DNA of 64,000 nucleotides, taken from NCBI GenBank assembly GCA_963693305.1, contig OY855905.1:26341937-26405936 (forward strand). Direction: 5' to 3'. A program made the translations under genes and the position numbers. The DNA comes from Meandrina meandrites (taxonomy: Eukaryota > Cnidaria > Anthozoa > Scleractinia > Meandrinidae). The notes under the pieces were generated by a model. It saw only the letters and a program-made list of their open reading frames with translations. It made no database searches and had not been told where the DNA came from. The first letter of the stretch is position 1. Every line of letters starts with the position of its first letter. Positions 10,240 to 24,300 of this stretch are shown here, in pieces.

Positions 10240-13200
10240 CTGAAGATATGACTTCACGTAGGCAAGAAAGGCCAGGGCGCTGTTTGCTTGTGACTGCAAG
10301 CTTACAGTACAAAGGCGCTTAACAAAACCTGCCACTCTTTGAATAGGAACCTATGGAGCACCACAAATAAATTTATGTTCAGTAGGACAGTTGGCCAGTT
10401 ACTATTTGCTAGTGCACAGGTATTATTAGGGAGCTTAAGCAATGACGACGGCTCGAGAATCTCGCGATTATCCAGATATATTCAGTGTATCTATCAGTTT
10501 AAGAACTAGCTCAAGGTGAATATATGAAGAGAGCATTCAACTCCAAATAGAAAAATCAAAAATTAGCCGTCGTGATTCACGTTGTCCAGAATACGCAGAA
10601 TTGGGTCATTTGACGTTGTTGTTTTGAAGAGGACGGCTTGGAAATGTACGAAGATCTCAAACGCAAGTGCAGAGCTATTGTTTTGCTCATAAACCTTTTC
10701 TTTGGTGACGTTCTCATTGCCGTGGTCGACGTAGTTTGCTTAAGCTCCTTATTCTTAGCTATGCACGGAGAGTCCACCCCTCCATCAAGGAAATCAAGGC
10801 GTCACTCAGAAACCCCCTGTCAATGAAGATGTTTAGTCTCACTCTCGGTTACTCATCCTCTTCGTGTCGTCTGGGACAGAAGGCCGAACAAAGTAGGTTA
10901 CCAAAGCCTCAGTGTGAGCAGTCTCCCTTTTTCTTCAAAACTGTCTAGACAGAGCGCGAAAAACAGTGGCTGTGTAATCGACGCACGACAAGCGGTGAAT
11001 ACTTCGCCTATCCGAGCCAACATAACTCGGCTTCACCATACGATCGCAACTTTTTTTCCCTTTCTTAATAGGAAATTTGACACTGCCTCAGTACATAATG
11101 CAAACGTTCTTGCACAACCTGATAACGGATTATCACAGAAATTGCAATTTAATTTAGCAATGCATCTTTGTACCTGTTTTCGTCTCTTTTTAAGCATTTC
11201 TTCCAGGCACTGTAGTACGACAGGAACATCCTCACTGCTACAACCTTCGTTTAAACAGCCGCAATAAAGCAGATAAGTATAAAAAATACTAAAAAATTAA
11301 ATAATATTGACAACAGGCTCCCATGTTTATAGTTTTCCCCCATTCTGGCAGGCGCTTATTAACTTTCGATTACTGTAGCATGATGTGACTAAAATTATTT
11401 CTGTTCTCCTTGAATAGATTGCTAGTCCCTTACTCTAAGCATGTTATTGCCGGTACACATTTATACATTTGAGTTTGACCAAAACTGAAGAAAAGGAAGA
11501 TAGCTTCTTGAGCTCACGTAAGTGGCGAAAGGTCTTGTAACAGCCACCTATATTAAAATCACTGGTTAGTATGTAAAACAAAATTTAAAGTCAAGAGCAC
11601 CAAGAAAAAGACATCTATGCACCGGGCACCGGGCACCCACCCCCCCCCCCCCCCCCTTCCCCCTCCCCATATATGAAGCCCAAAGAAACGTCCATTTTTC
11701 GCTGAACCTCCACCCTCCCCTCCCCCTCTTATTGAGCAAGAAAAGACCAGCTTCGTTCCGGGTTCCCAATTTTTAACGCAAAAATGGGTCCACCTTTCCT
11801 TCGCCCTTCCCAACCCTTCTTTTTACCACTTCTGGATCAGCCACTTGCATGAACATAAACCAAAAAACAGAACCTATTCAGCTCCAACTCTTACCAGCAT
11901 GAACTTGGAGGAGGGATAAATACAACATGCTGTAGAATCCTCGTGGATCAATGTTCAGTGCTTCACCTGTTTGTACACAAATAGGAAGGTTGAGTCAGTG
12001 CAGTAACTGTACTTTCATTTGGCAAAGTTTTGTGTAAGTATTCAAAGTTATTCTGATAGTTATTCTCTAACCAATAACTAGTACGACTTCCCGAATTTGT
12101 CAGGCCAACATTTTACTTTCAAACCGTGAAAGATCCGTTGCTATTTTCCTGCTGTATGCACACATGACATGTACATGTACGACATTACAACAAAACTGAG
12201 ACAAACAGTCATGGCTCTATAGCTAAGATCCTCAAATCACATACAGGCGTAACGTTAAATAAATTACTGAAAGGCCATTGAGGAGAGTTGAATCTAATTT
12301 AAATAATTATCCCTACCAACCTTGACCAGACAGAATTTTAAACGCTGTCAGTACACAGTTTAGTGTTTCTCTTAGGGTCAGCTCCTAAGAATGGAAAACA
12401 ACAGTTGAGACAAATAAGAATAGTCATAAAATATTTCGAAAGCAAAATGAGTATTATGAATTTCAGATATTGGGTGATACCAAATTTTCTTGATGAAACA
12501 TTGCAAAACTACGCTGTATATACCGGCTTTTCTACCGCCAGGTCACAAGGCACTACATAGCCTATTTGAAGACATCTTATTTTCCTTTTGCACTAGAAAA
12601 AGTCACAGCAACAAAATGGAGATTTACGGAATATTAAAGGTTGCTTGGTTATCCAACTTTACGCTATCAATTAAATGTTGTTAATGGTCGTTAAACCCGG
12701 ACATTCACGCTACCATGCGTAAACTTGGCGTAAATGTGGCATAAAGTTCGCAGCTTTCAACCACAGTAAAGTTACGTTTTCATGCTGTGAGTGTCTTTAC
12801 ACTAACTCATCTGCCTGCATACTAGCTTTACATTGCGTATACCTTGTTGTTTAGAAGTGCTTGAAGTGCGGCCATAAGATCACTGAAGAAGTCAACATTG
12901 ATAAGGTGTGCAAACTTGGCGAGTCCCTCAAGAACAGGAGACAAGAGTGGGGAATGTCCAACTGTCTTCAAAACCCGAAAATACGTCACAAACACAAACT
13001 TGAGGATCTCTGTTTGCTGCGTAAGGAGAAGCAGAAATGATATTCAGAATGGTGCTTCTTCTGCCTGGTATCAGTCACACAGGCGGAAGAAACAAGTAGG
13101 GTAGCCAAGGGACAATGGCTGTTGGTGCACTTGGGTTAAAGTCGTTCACCCAACTTGTTGGTATTCTTGACAGTAGTATGCTTGGTTCGCAATAAAGTCA

Positions 13201-15662
13201 TGTTCTTCGACTGATACACTTTGAATTCTTCTACATATTTAAACTTAAGTTATAAATTTCACTTCTTTTAAATTTTAAAATTTGGTATGGGTGATTGCAT
13301 GTTGAAACCCGTTCACCGTTTAGTGGCAAGCATTTATTTTGTACAAATGTAAAGTAAAAAAAAAACACTTACCAGCTTTGCTCTTTTCTGTTGGCTTTCA
13401 ACAGCTTCAGTTTCTTGAAGCTCTTTTTCCAGTTTTTTCATTTCCCTTTTTCTCTAAAACATTCATAAATTATAATAATTATAACACTGTTACAACAAGT
13501 AAACAGGTACACGTCAGTTTAGCTAAACGACGCTAAATGACTAAAACGTGAAAAACTGCGCACAACAACAGGAATTTCATGTAAGAACTTTTTAATGAGC
13601 AAGAATTTCTACAGTTTGTAACGGCTCTCATAAATGTGAAGCCTGACCCTTTGTAGAGAACATTTTAATGCATGCACAGGCAGCGTGTACTGAAAACCAT
13701 TACATCAAATGTCATATAGTAGCCGGACCGCACCATGATTGTTGCTTAATAATAATGTCCCACACGCAAGTTGTTTAACATGAAAGGCTTGATACACGAA
13801 GTTTATAAAAAAAATGGAAATTGAACCTTCTTTTCTTTCTTGGACATCTTTCCTTTCAGTTTCTTTTCCATTCTATTCTTGTTTTTCTCAATCTTCAGTT
13901 CCACTTCAGATTTCTTCTCATTGTGTTGTTTAAGCGACTGTATGTCAATATTGCTAATTCTCAAGTGCAGTAATGTTTCTAAAACCTGTGTTTTCAAGAA
14001 AACGTTAGGAATAATTAGAAAAGCAACAATCATCCTACATGATAGGTACTTTAAGACTTTATGTGAGAACGGTTAACAACTAAATCAAGTGGATAATATC
14101 GCAATTAACTTTAGAAGCACTCAGTGCCAAAATTAATACTTTCATGCATGCTCGAGTGAAGTAACAATGGAAACGTAGAAGGCAGTTATTATCAGCTGTT
14201 CCTACATGTAACTTAAATGAGAATCCTGCAGGTACAATATAAATACAACAACAACTTTTAAGCCAGAGGGGTGGCTATAATTAATTCAACAAAATTTAAT
14301 TTTTCGGCTTTTTTGGCGAACAAAATCTCTAGCTCTGAAGCAATCCATTTCCTGCCTAACCTTCGAAAGCCTCATACTTACACAAGGTTGCACTCTAAAT
14401 CCTTTACTTTTCACAAATTTACTGATAATCTTCACAGCCTAACAAGATCAATAAGTACAATGTTAGCTGATAACATACTTTGTCACAAATAAACGGAGCT
14501 CGATTGCACCTTACATGTACATGAATTGAACACTGTTTGCTACACTGTACATATTACATGTACATGAAGTCATATGTACAGTAGTATGCCAGGTTTTGAC
14601 TGGTTACAATGTATATATCAAAATAGTCCCTATGCATGTTTACAGTACGTCAGACTGGCTAGTTTTACAACCAAGCCTCACTTTCAAAGTGCAAACTTGC
14701 AAATTTTATCACGAATGAATTCTCAAAGCAGCAAAATGAAAAGAATACCTACATGAAAGTGGCAGAGGTTTGAGAATAATTCGTGAATTTTGAGCATAAA
14801 ATTATGAAGTTATCGTGCATAAGGCCTATTAATATCTGAAGTTAACACGTTTTTCAGAGCTGGCGGCTGTTAGAAAGCAAGACACTCATAACAAATCTTC
14901 CTGAAAACCTTTAACTGTGCCTAGGGCACAGCTGACAATTCACAGTCAGTAATGGGTTTGTGGTTTAATTAAGAGTCAGTTTAGATTAGTTACACTGCAG
15001 TTGTGTGGCATTCTAATATGAACTTTGTCCTTGTTTGAGATCAAAATTGACTTTGTAAAGTAAATGGACATCTACAGCCTGTAGCCTGGCAGTCTACATG
15101 CATCTAGTAATTCTTACATGTTGAATGCTCTCGAACACTGCGAAATAAGGCCAGATGATATACAGAGACTTTATCTGTCTGTCACAGATTGTCACTATTT
15201 AAATCTACACAGTGTGAATGAACAAAGTTTTCTCTTTTGCATTCAACTTTTCTAATCTCACTACTGTAAAATTAGTGGTGAACAATAAAGACATTACAGT
15301 GTTTTGTCCCAGAACTATTGGTCTGATTGTTGCCCCTTGGAAATTTGATGTCCTTAAAACTAGCATATCAGCACCCGAAGCACTGCTTCTCTGGCTAATA
15401 TTTGCTATAAGAACACCAAATTTCCACTGGGCAACTACAAAAAACACTCCATTGTTTACCGGTAAATATAAATTAAAAGTGAATAATCTAATTGTTTAAG
15501 TAGAATTATTACTAAAGTACATCCAGTTGAACTATTTCCAATTATTTCTGCATTTTATAAAGAAAATCTTCACAAGAAGCTTAACCAATCATTACCGCCG
15601 ACCGGTTAGCTCAGGTGGTAGAGTGCCGGACTTCTGTGCGGGAGGTCTCGGGTTTGAGTCCA

Positions 15663-15703
<41 letters not shown>

Positions 15704-18700
15704 TATGCTGCCTTTGCAATGACATCTGTAAATGGTTAGATGTTCTAGTCTTCTCGGATAAGGATGATAAACCGTAGGCCCCGTCTCCTGCATCTTCACT
15801 GTTATGGTCAGCAGGGGATGTTAAAGAACCCACACACTGATCGTTAAGAGTAGGGCACGGAGCTTCCCGGTGTTGTGGTCTGGTCTTTACCCATTGTACC
15901 GTTGTACTGCTGAAATGCTCGGAGACATTAGCTCTGTAAAAGCTACTCTATAATCCGAGGGTAAATAAAGTATTCACTTCACAATCAGATTGTTGCATTC
16001 ACATTGATTCGTATACTTCTAGTAGAAAAATCACATTATTATTAATTATATAATCCATAACAGTGCATCATCGTTACATTGTCTTGTGAATCAGTACTGA
16101 CATAGTGCATTTGCGCATACCTCTAAAGAAACACTTCCAACAGAATCTTGTTTAAACAATGTAATGAAAGAATTGCAGCACAGCTTTGAAATCTGAAGAG
16201 AAAGAACTTCAAATCAACAACAAAAATTACAGAGGATAATCTACAGTTTGCTCAATAGGCACTGTTGTTGTTCCTTTTGTTTAGCGTAACTTATAATCCC
16301 TCCTCTGTACTGCAGCATTAACAGTGGCCATATTTTGCATTGGGTTTAACATTCTATCCCTTGACTTTTTAAAATTTCTATCATTAGATTATACTGTTTT
16401 ATCGAGAGATATGGTTACACAGTGGGTAAGTGCTTACCTATCTCCACTTAGGCATACAGTCAAAGCTCTTGTAAGTGGACACCCTTGGGACTCGAAAAAA
16501 AGTGTTTGTAACTGGAGCTGGCTGCTTATGAGAATGGTTCTTGTAAGTGGCTACTAGAGATGTAGGGATAGATGGCCGCTTACGGAAGCTTGCCCAGCTA
16601 TCAATAAGGGCATGTGCATGCAAGTGGTGTTTCAAAATGTAACCGGGCATGGATGATGACAAAACAAACACTGAAATGTGGTACTGTAATTACTGTAACA
16701 TCATTGTGACCAACGGCAATGTGAAGTTGATAAAAACAAGATACAGAGGTTGTTAATGGGATTTTCTTTGGGGTGTCCACTTACGGGAGGTACGGTAAAA
16801 ACAAAAAAAAGTCTAAGTTGTGATCTCTGAAAGTGTCTGCGGCCGCTTACGGGAATATTCGCTTACGAGAATGTAAAAATACAGAGTTTGTATGCGAGCT
16901 AAAACAGGGTTTCAAACAAGGCAGCCGTAAGTAGAGCTGCCTGCTTACGAGAATGTCCGTTGAGAGAGCTTCAACTGTATAAGATAATGGGGACTGGGAA
17001 ACTGTCAGGAGAGCCTGACAAAATCTGCATGGGGGGAGGGGGAGGGGGAAGGGGGCACAGCCTGTGTATAGCGTACCATCCTCTCCAGGAAAAAAAGGTA
17101 GCAATGCTCCTGCTGGTGGCTTCACACTACAGAAACCAGGATAAGCCCCAAATTTGTGGTGTCAGCTGCCACTTTGGCCTGATTGCAGACTTATTACCAC
17201 TTACCGCTTACCACTTACTGTGTACTCGTCTATCAATTATACATTATATGATGTACCTTCCTGTGAATTTACATACATGCAGTTTATAATTCTCAATCTG
17301 GTATACAAAATTGAACCATAACATGTACATGTGCTGCATTTTGTTGAAAAACCGTCTCCTTTACTATAACATGGCAATTATTTCCAACTGAGTAACAAAA
17401 TGAATGCACATTGCCTGACCTGACCATCCAGAAATTTATCATTCATTCTAGGTACAAGCACTGCAACAAGGTTTGTGTGAAAATTGAAGTGAGGTAAGGA
17501 TGTCAGAAGATCACACATACACTGGACTGCGACAAGCATCAAGCTCTAAAAAAGACATAAAACACTTGGTGTCAATTTTGAGCAGTGACATATTTAGTGG
17601 GAGGCACGGTGGCGTAATGGTTAGTGCGCTGGACTCCGGATTGAACGGGGCACTGCGTTGTGTTTTTGGGCAAGACACTTTACTCTCATAATGCCTCTCT
17701 CCACCCAGGCATATAAATGGGTACCAGCGAATCTACTGCTGGGGGTAACCTTGCGATGGACTAGCATCCCATCCTGGGGGGAGTAGAAATACTCCTAGTC
17801 GCTTCATGCTACAGAAACTGGGATAAGCTCCGGCCTGATGGGCCACTAGAATGATTGTCCTGATAACTGCTGCAGGCAATCAGGTTGTGTGTAGTAACAG
17901 ATGCCTGCCAAATAATCTGGCAATATTATTTGCCAGACGCTCCCCTCATGGTTTAGTTTGCAAAACCAAACTTTTAAAGAAAAGTGCTCACTCCACAGAT
18001 GATCTTGGCATCGATTCAAAAGGAGCTGTTTGAACCAAAACTGTGGCCTTAGATAAACCACACGGTCTTGTGCTTGCGATGACGAATGCTGTTTTTCTGT
18101 TGATTCAACAGGATTACAGGATTTCATCACATACCCCTCATCTGCAGAGGCATTAACTGCATCTTCTGAAGAAACTCCTTCTGCTTCACATAAACATAGC
18201 GAAAATCAACACAAGAGAAGTCTTGGTCTCCCGCCATTAATTTTTCAAAGCAGTGCTCTTTTGTTATTTGAATCTTCTGAGTTACCCCTTAAATTATGGG
18301 TTAAATTTTTCAGTGAAAATAGATGCCTTGTTTAACTAGTAAATGTCAGTCTGTAAACAAACACCTAGAAAGAATGTTCAGCCAGTAAATCGGCCTAGTG
18401 AAAACACAACCTATAAAAGAAACAAAAAGAGAAATACATGTATTCTCAGCTGTTACCTCGGATGTAATCTTTTTGTTTACCACTCCATTTGTAGCAGTTA
18501 CAGTTTTCTGATGTTTTACACACTCTAAAATAGGAAAAAGTACATGGGTACTTAAAATATAATTTATATTTAGTATTTCCTTAAAAAAGGGTTAATTTAA
18601 GAATGTAGTGTTTTGGGTATCCTTGGTGAAACACCTCACAGGATCTTTGAAGATCTTCAAAGTTCTGTCAAAGATCTTTGAAGATGAGGATCTTTGAAGG

Positions 18701-21270
18701 ATCCTAAAAGATGCCCCATTTGCAATAATTTATGGTCCTTACCAAGATCCTCAAAGATCCTCGCTTGCCAAGATCCTCAAAGATATTTGAAGATCCTTGC
18801 CAAGATCCTCAAGGATCCTTGAAGATTCCTTGCCAAGATCTCCAAAGATCCTTGAAGAACCTTGCCAAGATGCCAAGATCCTCAAAGATCCTTGTCAGGA
18901 TCCTCAAAGATCTTTGAAAATCCTGACAAAGATCCTCAACACTCAAAGATTACAGTTTCAAATCAGTCTCTAAGTTGTAGAAGTAATTTGAATAGCTTTG
19001 ACATGGGGTTTGAAGAGATTCGCCAGGTTGCCATGGTAACATGACATCATTAAGTCACATGGTCAATGGCTCTAACACAGTTATCAGGCCACGACCCTCA
19101 AAAATCCTTGAAGATCCTTGCCAAGATCCTCAAAAATCCTTAAAGATTCCTTGCCAAGATCTTCAAAAATCCTTGAAGATTCCTTGCTAAGATCTCCAAA
19201 AATCCTTGAAGATCCTTGCCAAGATTCTCAAAGATCCTTGAAGATCGTTTCCAAGATCCTTGATTATCCTTACCAAGATCCTCAAAGATCTTTGAAGATC
19301 CTTGCCTCAAAGATGATCATCCGTTAAGATCCTTGCCAAGATCCTCAAAGATCCTTGAAGATCCTCGCCAATTCAAGATCATCAAAGACCTTTGAAGATC
19401 CTTGCCAATAATAATATTTTGAAGATCCTTAGGATCTTTGTTAAGTTTGTCAATAGAATCCTCAAAGATCCTCATGAAGATCCTTAAAAGATTTTCACCA
19501 AGGATAACTATAATTATTAGTGGGCAATTACAGTACATCTTATTCTGGAGTAATTTGTTAATAATTCAAAAACCCTTAAAGGAGCTACATCATGGGGATT
19601 TCGTGAATTTTCGGCCTAAATTATTCCAAAATCAGTGGTAGGTAACTAAACCCACAAAACACATTATCTCTTAACATTTAAAGGTCAAATGAACCAAAAT
19701 TTCAAAATGCTATTTTTTTTAACCAAACAAACACCAAAACTAACTGTTGTTATCTTAGTAAAATTAAAGAAGAATTTTATGTTCCGGGCACTCTATGATT
19801 ACGAAGGCCTTAAAAAAAAGCAAATTTTGTCAACTTGCAGTATCTCTGCGAAGCAATGTCCAATTATTTTGAAACTTCGGGATAAATTTATGTTTATTTG
19901 GCTCTTAATAAACACATCAGCAAGAAATAAAAAAAAATATCCAAATTTTGGTTCATTTGACCTTTATTAGTTTAAAGGAAGATAAAACATTTAATTTCAG
20001 GAAAGAAATCAAAACACCAGAGCCAGAACAGAAAATAGCCTCATCTGGAGCCAAAGATGCTTGTTAATAGTAAAAATGGACCATTATTTTTAGGTTTCCT
20101 ATGACACAAATAAATATTTTGGCTGTTCAAAGATCTGTTAAGATCAGCGACAAAGCCCCTTTAAAACTGTACCTTGCACCGTTTCTTCCAGAATTTGTAA
20201 GTATTGCTGGTAGTACTTTAATAGCCCTTCCTCATATTCTCTCAGTTTTTTAACTTCTTTAGATAACTGAAATAAGTAAAACAAGTGGCAAAATTTAAAT
20301 GTACGCTTGTACACATATTGATTTAAGTAGTAGCAAAGTAGTAAAGCCTTTTAAAACCAAGTCAGAATAATTTTCCTTTTAAGAACGTTCAATGTGAATG
20401 ATCATGATCTTTCAGTGAATAGAAAACAAAGGGAGAACCAATCAGATTCATGGATTTCCATCAGAACATACTGAGTACACAATGTTTTTAAAGGGTTAAT
20501 GTACAAGTAATCAACTCACTTTAACACCTTGCTCTTTTTCCGAAGCTGTTCGAATTGGATACCTGAAATCAAACCACAAAATAGCACCATAAACATTAGT
20601 ATAGTATAATTTATTTATTTTTATTTATTTATTTAAAAATAAATAAATAAATAAATTATACTATACTTATGTTTATGGTGCACCGTAAACATTAGTATAG
20701 TATAATAATATTACTACATTACAATTACGATACCAGATGTTCAACATCGATGTTCGCATACACTGTATCATTATAACCATTGTATAATGCCAATTTTATG
20801 GTATGTAAATCACTGATGATGCAAAATAAAAATAAAACAGCAATAGACAGATCAAGGACAATTTTTAAGGGCCTTACACATTCATGTACACAGCTTGACC
20901 ATAAAAATGTTGTGACAAAATTGAAAACTCGTTCAGTGAAAGTCTGTGCATTGTAGCTTCACTTCAAAGTTTTAGACATTTCATGGCATTATTTCTGTGG
21001 TTTACAAGGGTGTAGGCCTGACCCCCATGGGAAAATGTGGTTGCTTTGACCTTTACAACAGCATTAAAGATATTAAAGATATTTAAACCAGGGAAACACC
21101 AGTACTAAATCATGCACATTTTTATGGTCAATCATGTACCTGTAGGCAATTATAATAATACAACTAACCCTTACACTATAATTTTGGCACTAATAAATTG
21201 CCAATAAATTTTCAATGAATTGGAAATGATATTATAGGAAAATCAATTACCTGACGAGGGAATTCCACGT

Positions 21271-21333
<63 letters not shown>

Positions 21334-24300
21334 TCAAGTGAAATTTAACGTGGAATTCACGAGTCAGATAATGGATTTTCCTTGAATCGCATAGAACCTT
21401 TTAAACATGAAAATGTGGTGACTGTTACGAATTTTACCCGGGATTTTAGTGCAGCCTCACTTTCAAGTCGCAATACCGCGCTGAATACCCTCGCATCTCT
21501 AGCCAATCAGAGCGCGCGAATTCTTTGAGCTATGCGATTCCAATGGAAAATCACCTTTGCCCTTTACAATTTCAGCATGCAATTTGGGCAGTTGCACAAG
21601 TCATGTACATGCCTGCCAATTTTTATTTTAAGAATAGCCAGCAAACAGGTTGCCTGAAACCAAAGCTGTTTTAATATGAATTACACAGTAAAATTTTGTT
21701 TACCTTGCATCAGCCACTCTTTAAAACAAAGCATGACTACAAAATTCATTTTGCCACTCACCCAGGTATAATATCCTTGAACACAGTCAATAGAGAAACC
21801 ATTGCCAGCTTTTTAGTTGTTATTCTGACATTTGTATCCTTCTCATTACAAAGGGAACATAACTCCCGAAGATCAGATACCTTTAAATGAAATTACAAAT
21901 GGTTTACAGTCTGGGCAAGCAAAATATGGGATGGGCAAAAAAACACATCAATTTGAAATTGGATATTCTACTACAACTACGGTAATTGTGAAGAACAGCT
22001 CCCCTTAACTGACTGTTGGTCATCTGTCCGCCAACTGTTGGTCATTTGTCGGCCGACAGACAACCAACAGTCGGCCAACAGGTTTTGGCTAATGTGCAGG
22101 CCATCTGTCGGCCGACACTTGGCCGACAGTCGGTGATATGTCGGTAACATGTCGGTAATGTGTCGGTAAGTTGTTGGTGGCTTACCTTAACGTTTTTTCA
22201 AAGTTGTCGGCCGACAAGCGGCCAACTGTTGGCCGACAAGGGGTTGAGGGGAGCTCTTCTTCACAATTACCACAACTACATTGTAAACCAGTACTTACAC
22301 TGCCCTCGGGATTTTCCAAAATACTATTTGATAACTCAGCAATCTTAAGTTTTCTCTGGATGAGCTTCTGTCTCCTTTGATTGAACAGTTCAACCATACT
22401 CAATGCAGGTGGTGGGGTTGAAGACCCTGATATTTGTTTGGCTTCTTCTGGGACTTGTTCTTCTCAATTAATTTCCTCACTTGGTGAAGGAGTATCTAAA
22501 AAAACATATTTAAGGTGAAATGTGTAGTAGTGCACATGGACTTAAATAATAGGTCTAACTGACTGAAGTAAACCAGTACTTGCATACCAAATATACCACT
22601 TTATAAAGGCTGTATGTACCCCTTAAAAATACTACTCCAAACAAGGAATTTTTTAAGCATGTGACAGTACACAAGGTCACTGCATTGTGTACATGGGCAA
22701 GACACTTCACTCTTATAGTGCTTCTCTCCAGCCAGGTGTACATGACTGTTTAAATGGGTACTGGCAAACTAATAACCCTGCTATGGACCAGCATTCCATG
22801 CAGGGGGGAGGGAGAGAGAAATACTCCTAGTTGCTTATTTGCTACAGAAACCGGGATAAACCCTCAGCGGTATGGCCCACTTGGCTCGACACAGACTGCC
22901 TTAGTTTTTTATGTTACCATTATCCTTATTGTAAGGTAGCCCTGCCCAGAACCTGGGACCCTGCTTCCAGCAACAAACCAGCTTCTAAACTGCAAGCCAG
23001 CAAACCATCATATCTAACAGATGTGGTACAACAACTGCACAGCCATATCTTCACCCCCTGGACAAGGGTGACGTTGTGTGCATGAAATGGCTGCATCCTG
23101 GAGAGAGAAGAAGTGGCACAAATCACTGGTAATCAAGAAACATGACCAGTGCTTGTACACGGTGGAAACAACAAATGGTGGAGTATACTGTTGTAACCTA
23201 GACACCAGAAGGATAGCGAACAGCTTTATCCAAGCAATCCAATGCTGAGCAAGCCAGCTGACAAATCTCAAATGCTTTCTGTGAGCGCCCCACCACCAGA
23301 GCCAGCTGATAAGTCAAACAGATCTGGTGTCAACCCCTCACCAATGACCCTGGGGCCTCAGCATATGTTCAAAGACCACCATTGAAATGCTTGAAAGATT
23401 ATGCTTGCTACTGAACAATGAATACCTGTTAAGCTTTCAGTAACATTTCCTTAAATTATAATATTCCTCATTTTGTTTCGTTTATTTTCTTTATTTTTTG
23501 CTTTCAAAAAAGAGAGGATGTTACAATATGGACACAATAGGCTATTTAATGACATTGAAACAATTCACGGGACATTTGATTATAATATGATTTGCACAAC
23601 TTTTATTCCAGAGTCTCATGTAGCTCACTTACATGTAACATGTAAGATCACGATAGCTAAGAATCATGATTAAAGTTTTAATATTGGATTGACTCCTGAA
23701 GAGCTGTTTGTGTGTCTCCTCATAGTAGACAAAACAGCTCTTGTAAGTCACAGCTGCACTATTTAGGAGGACCAGATAACTATACATGCACATTTTTAAC
23801 AAACAGTGTACAGTGTATATGTTGTGGTTCAATTTTATCCTTGGTTCAAATTTTATTTTCCTTTGTTTTAAACTCATTATCATACATTATCACACATTAT
23901 CATACATTACCATACCCAAAACCAAAGGAAAATAAAATTTGAACCGAGGATAAAATTGAACCACAACATGTATCTGCCTTTCAAGTACATGCACCTGTTA
24001 GAGGTAGTTTCTCTTTTCTTTGTATAATGCTGTCTTTACTCTTGATGGGTAGTAGAGCTCTTTCATTCTGATCCTGTTCTGCTGACACTGTTCTGGGTCT
24101 CTTCTCGTAATCAGCCTCTTCTTCTTCCTCGACTTGTTTCCTTTTCCTTTTCTTTCCACTACTTGGAACTCTAAAAACATAAACCACAAAAATCTATAAA
24201 CAGACATACCATGATTATTATGTTTTTCTTTACTCCAAAGTCTCGGATTTTTATTCTGTTTATTCCAGGGTAGTCAATCGATAAATTCGATAATCAATAA

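Noticed and set aside
15597..15672. Functional tRNA gene
   Set aside because: A and B boxes are present, but the head does not fold as an intact cloverleaf and is joined to a SINE body and tail.
18632..19500. CRISPR-like array
   Set aside because: Units are contiguous and degenerate with no unique spacers, and the setting is a eukaryotic intron.
22464..22466. Selenocysteine codon in NOC3L
   Set aside because: NOC3 proteins are not selenoproteins and the position lies in a variable acidic linker; no SECIS element was seen.
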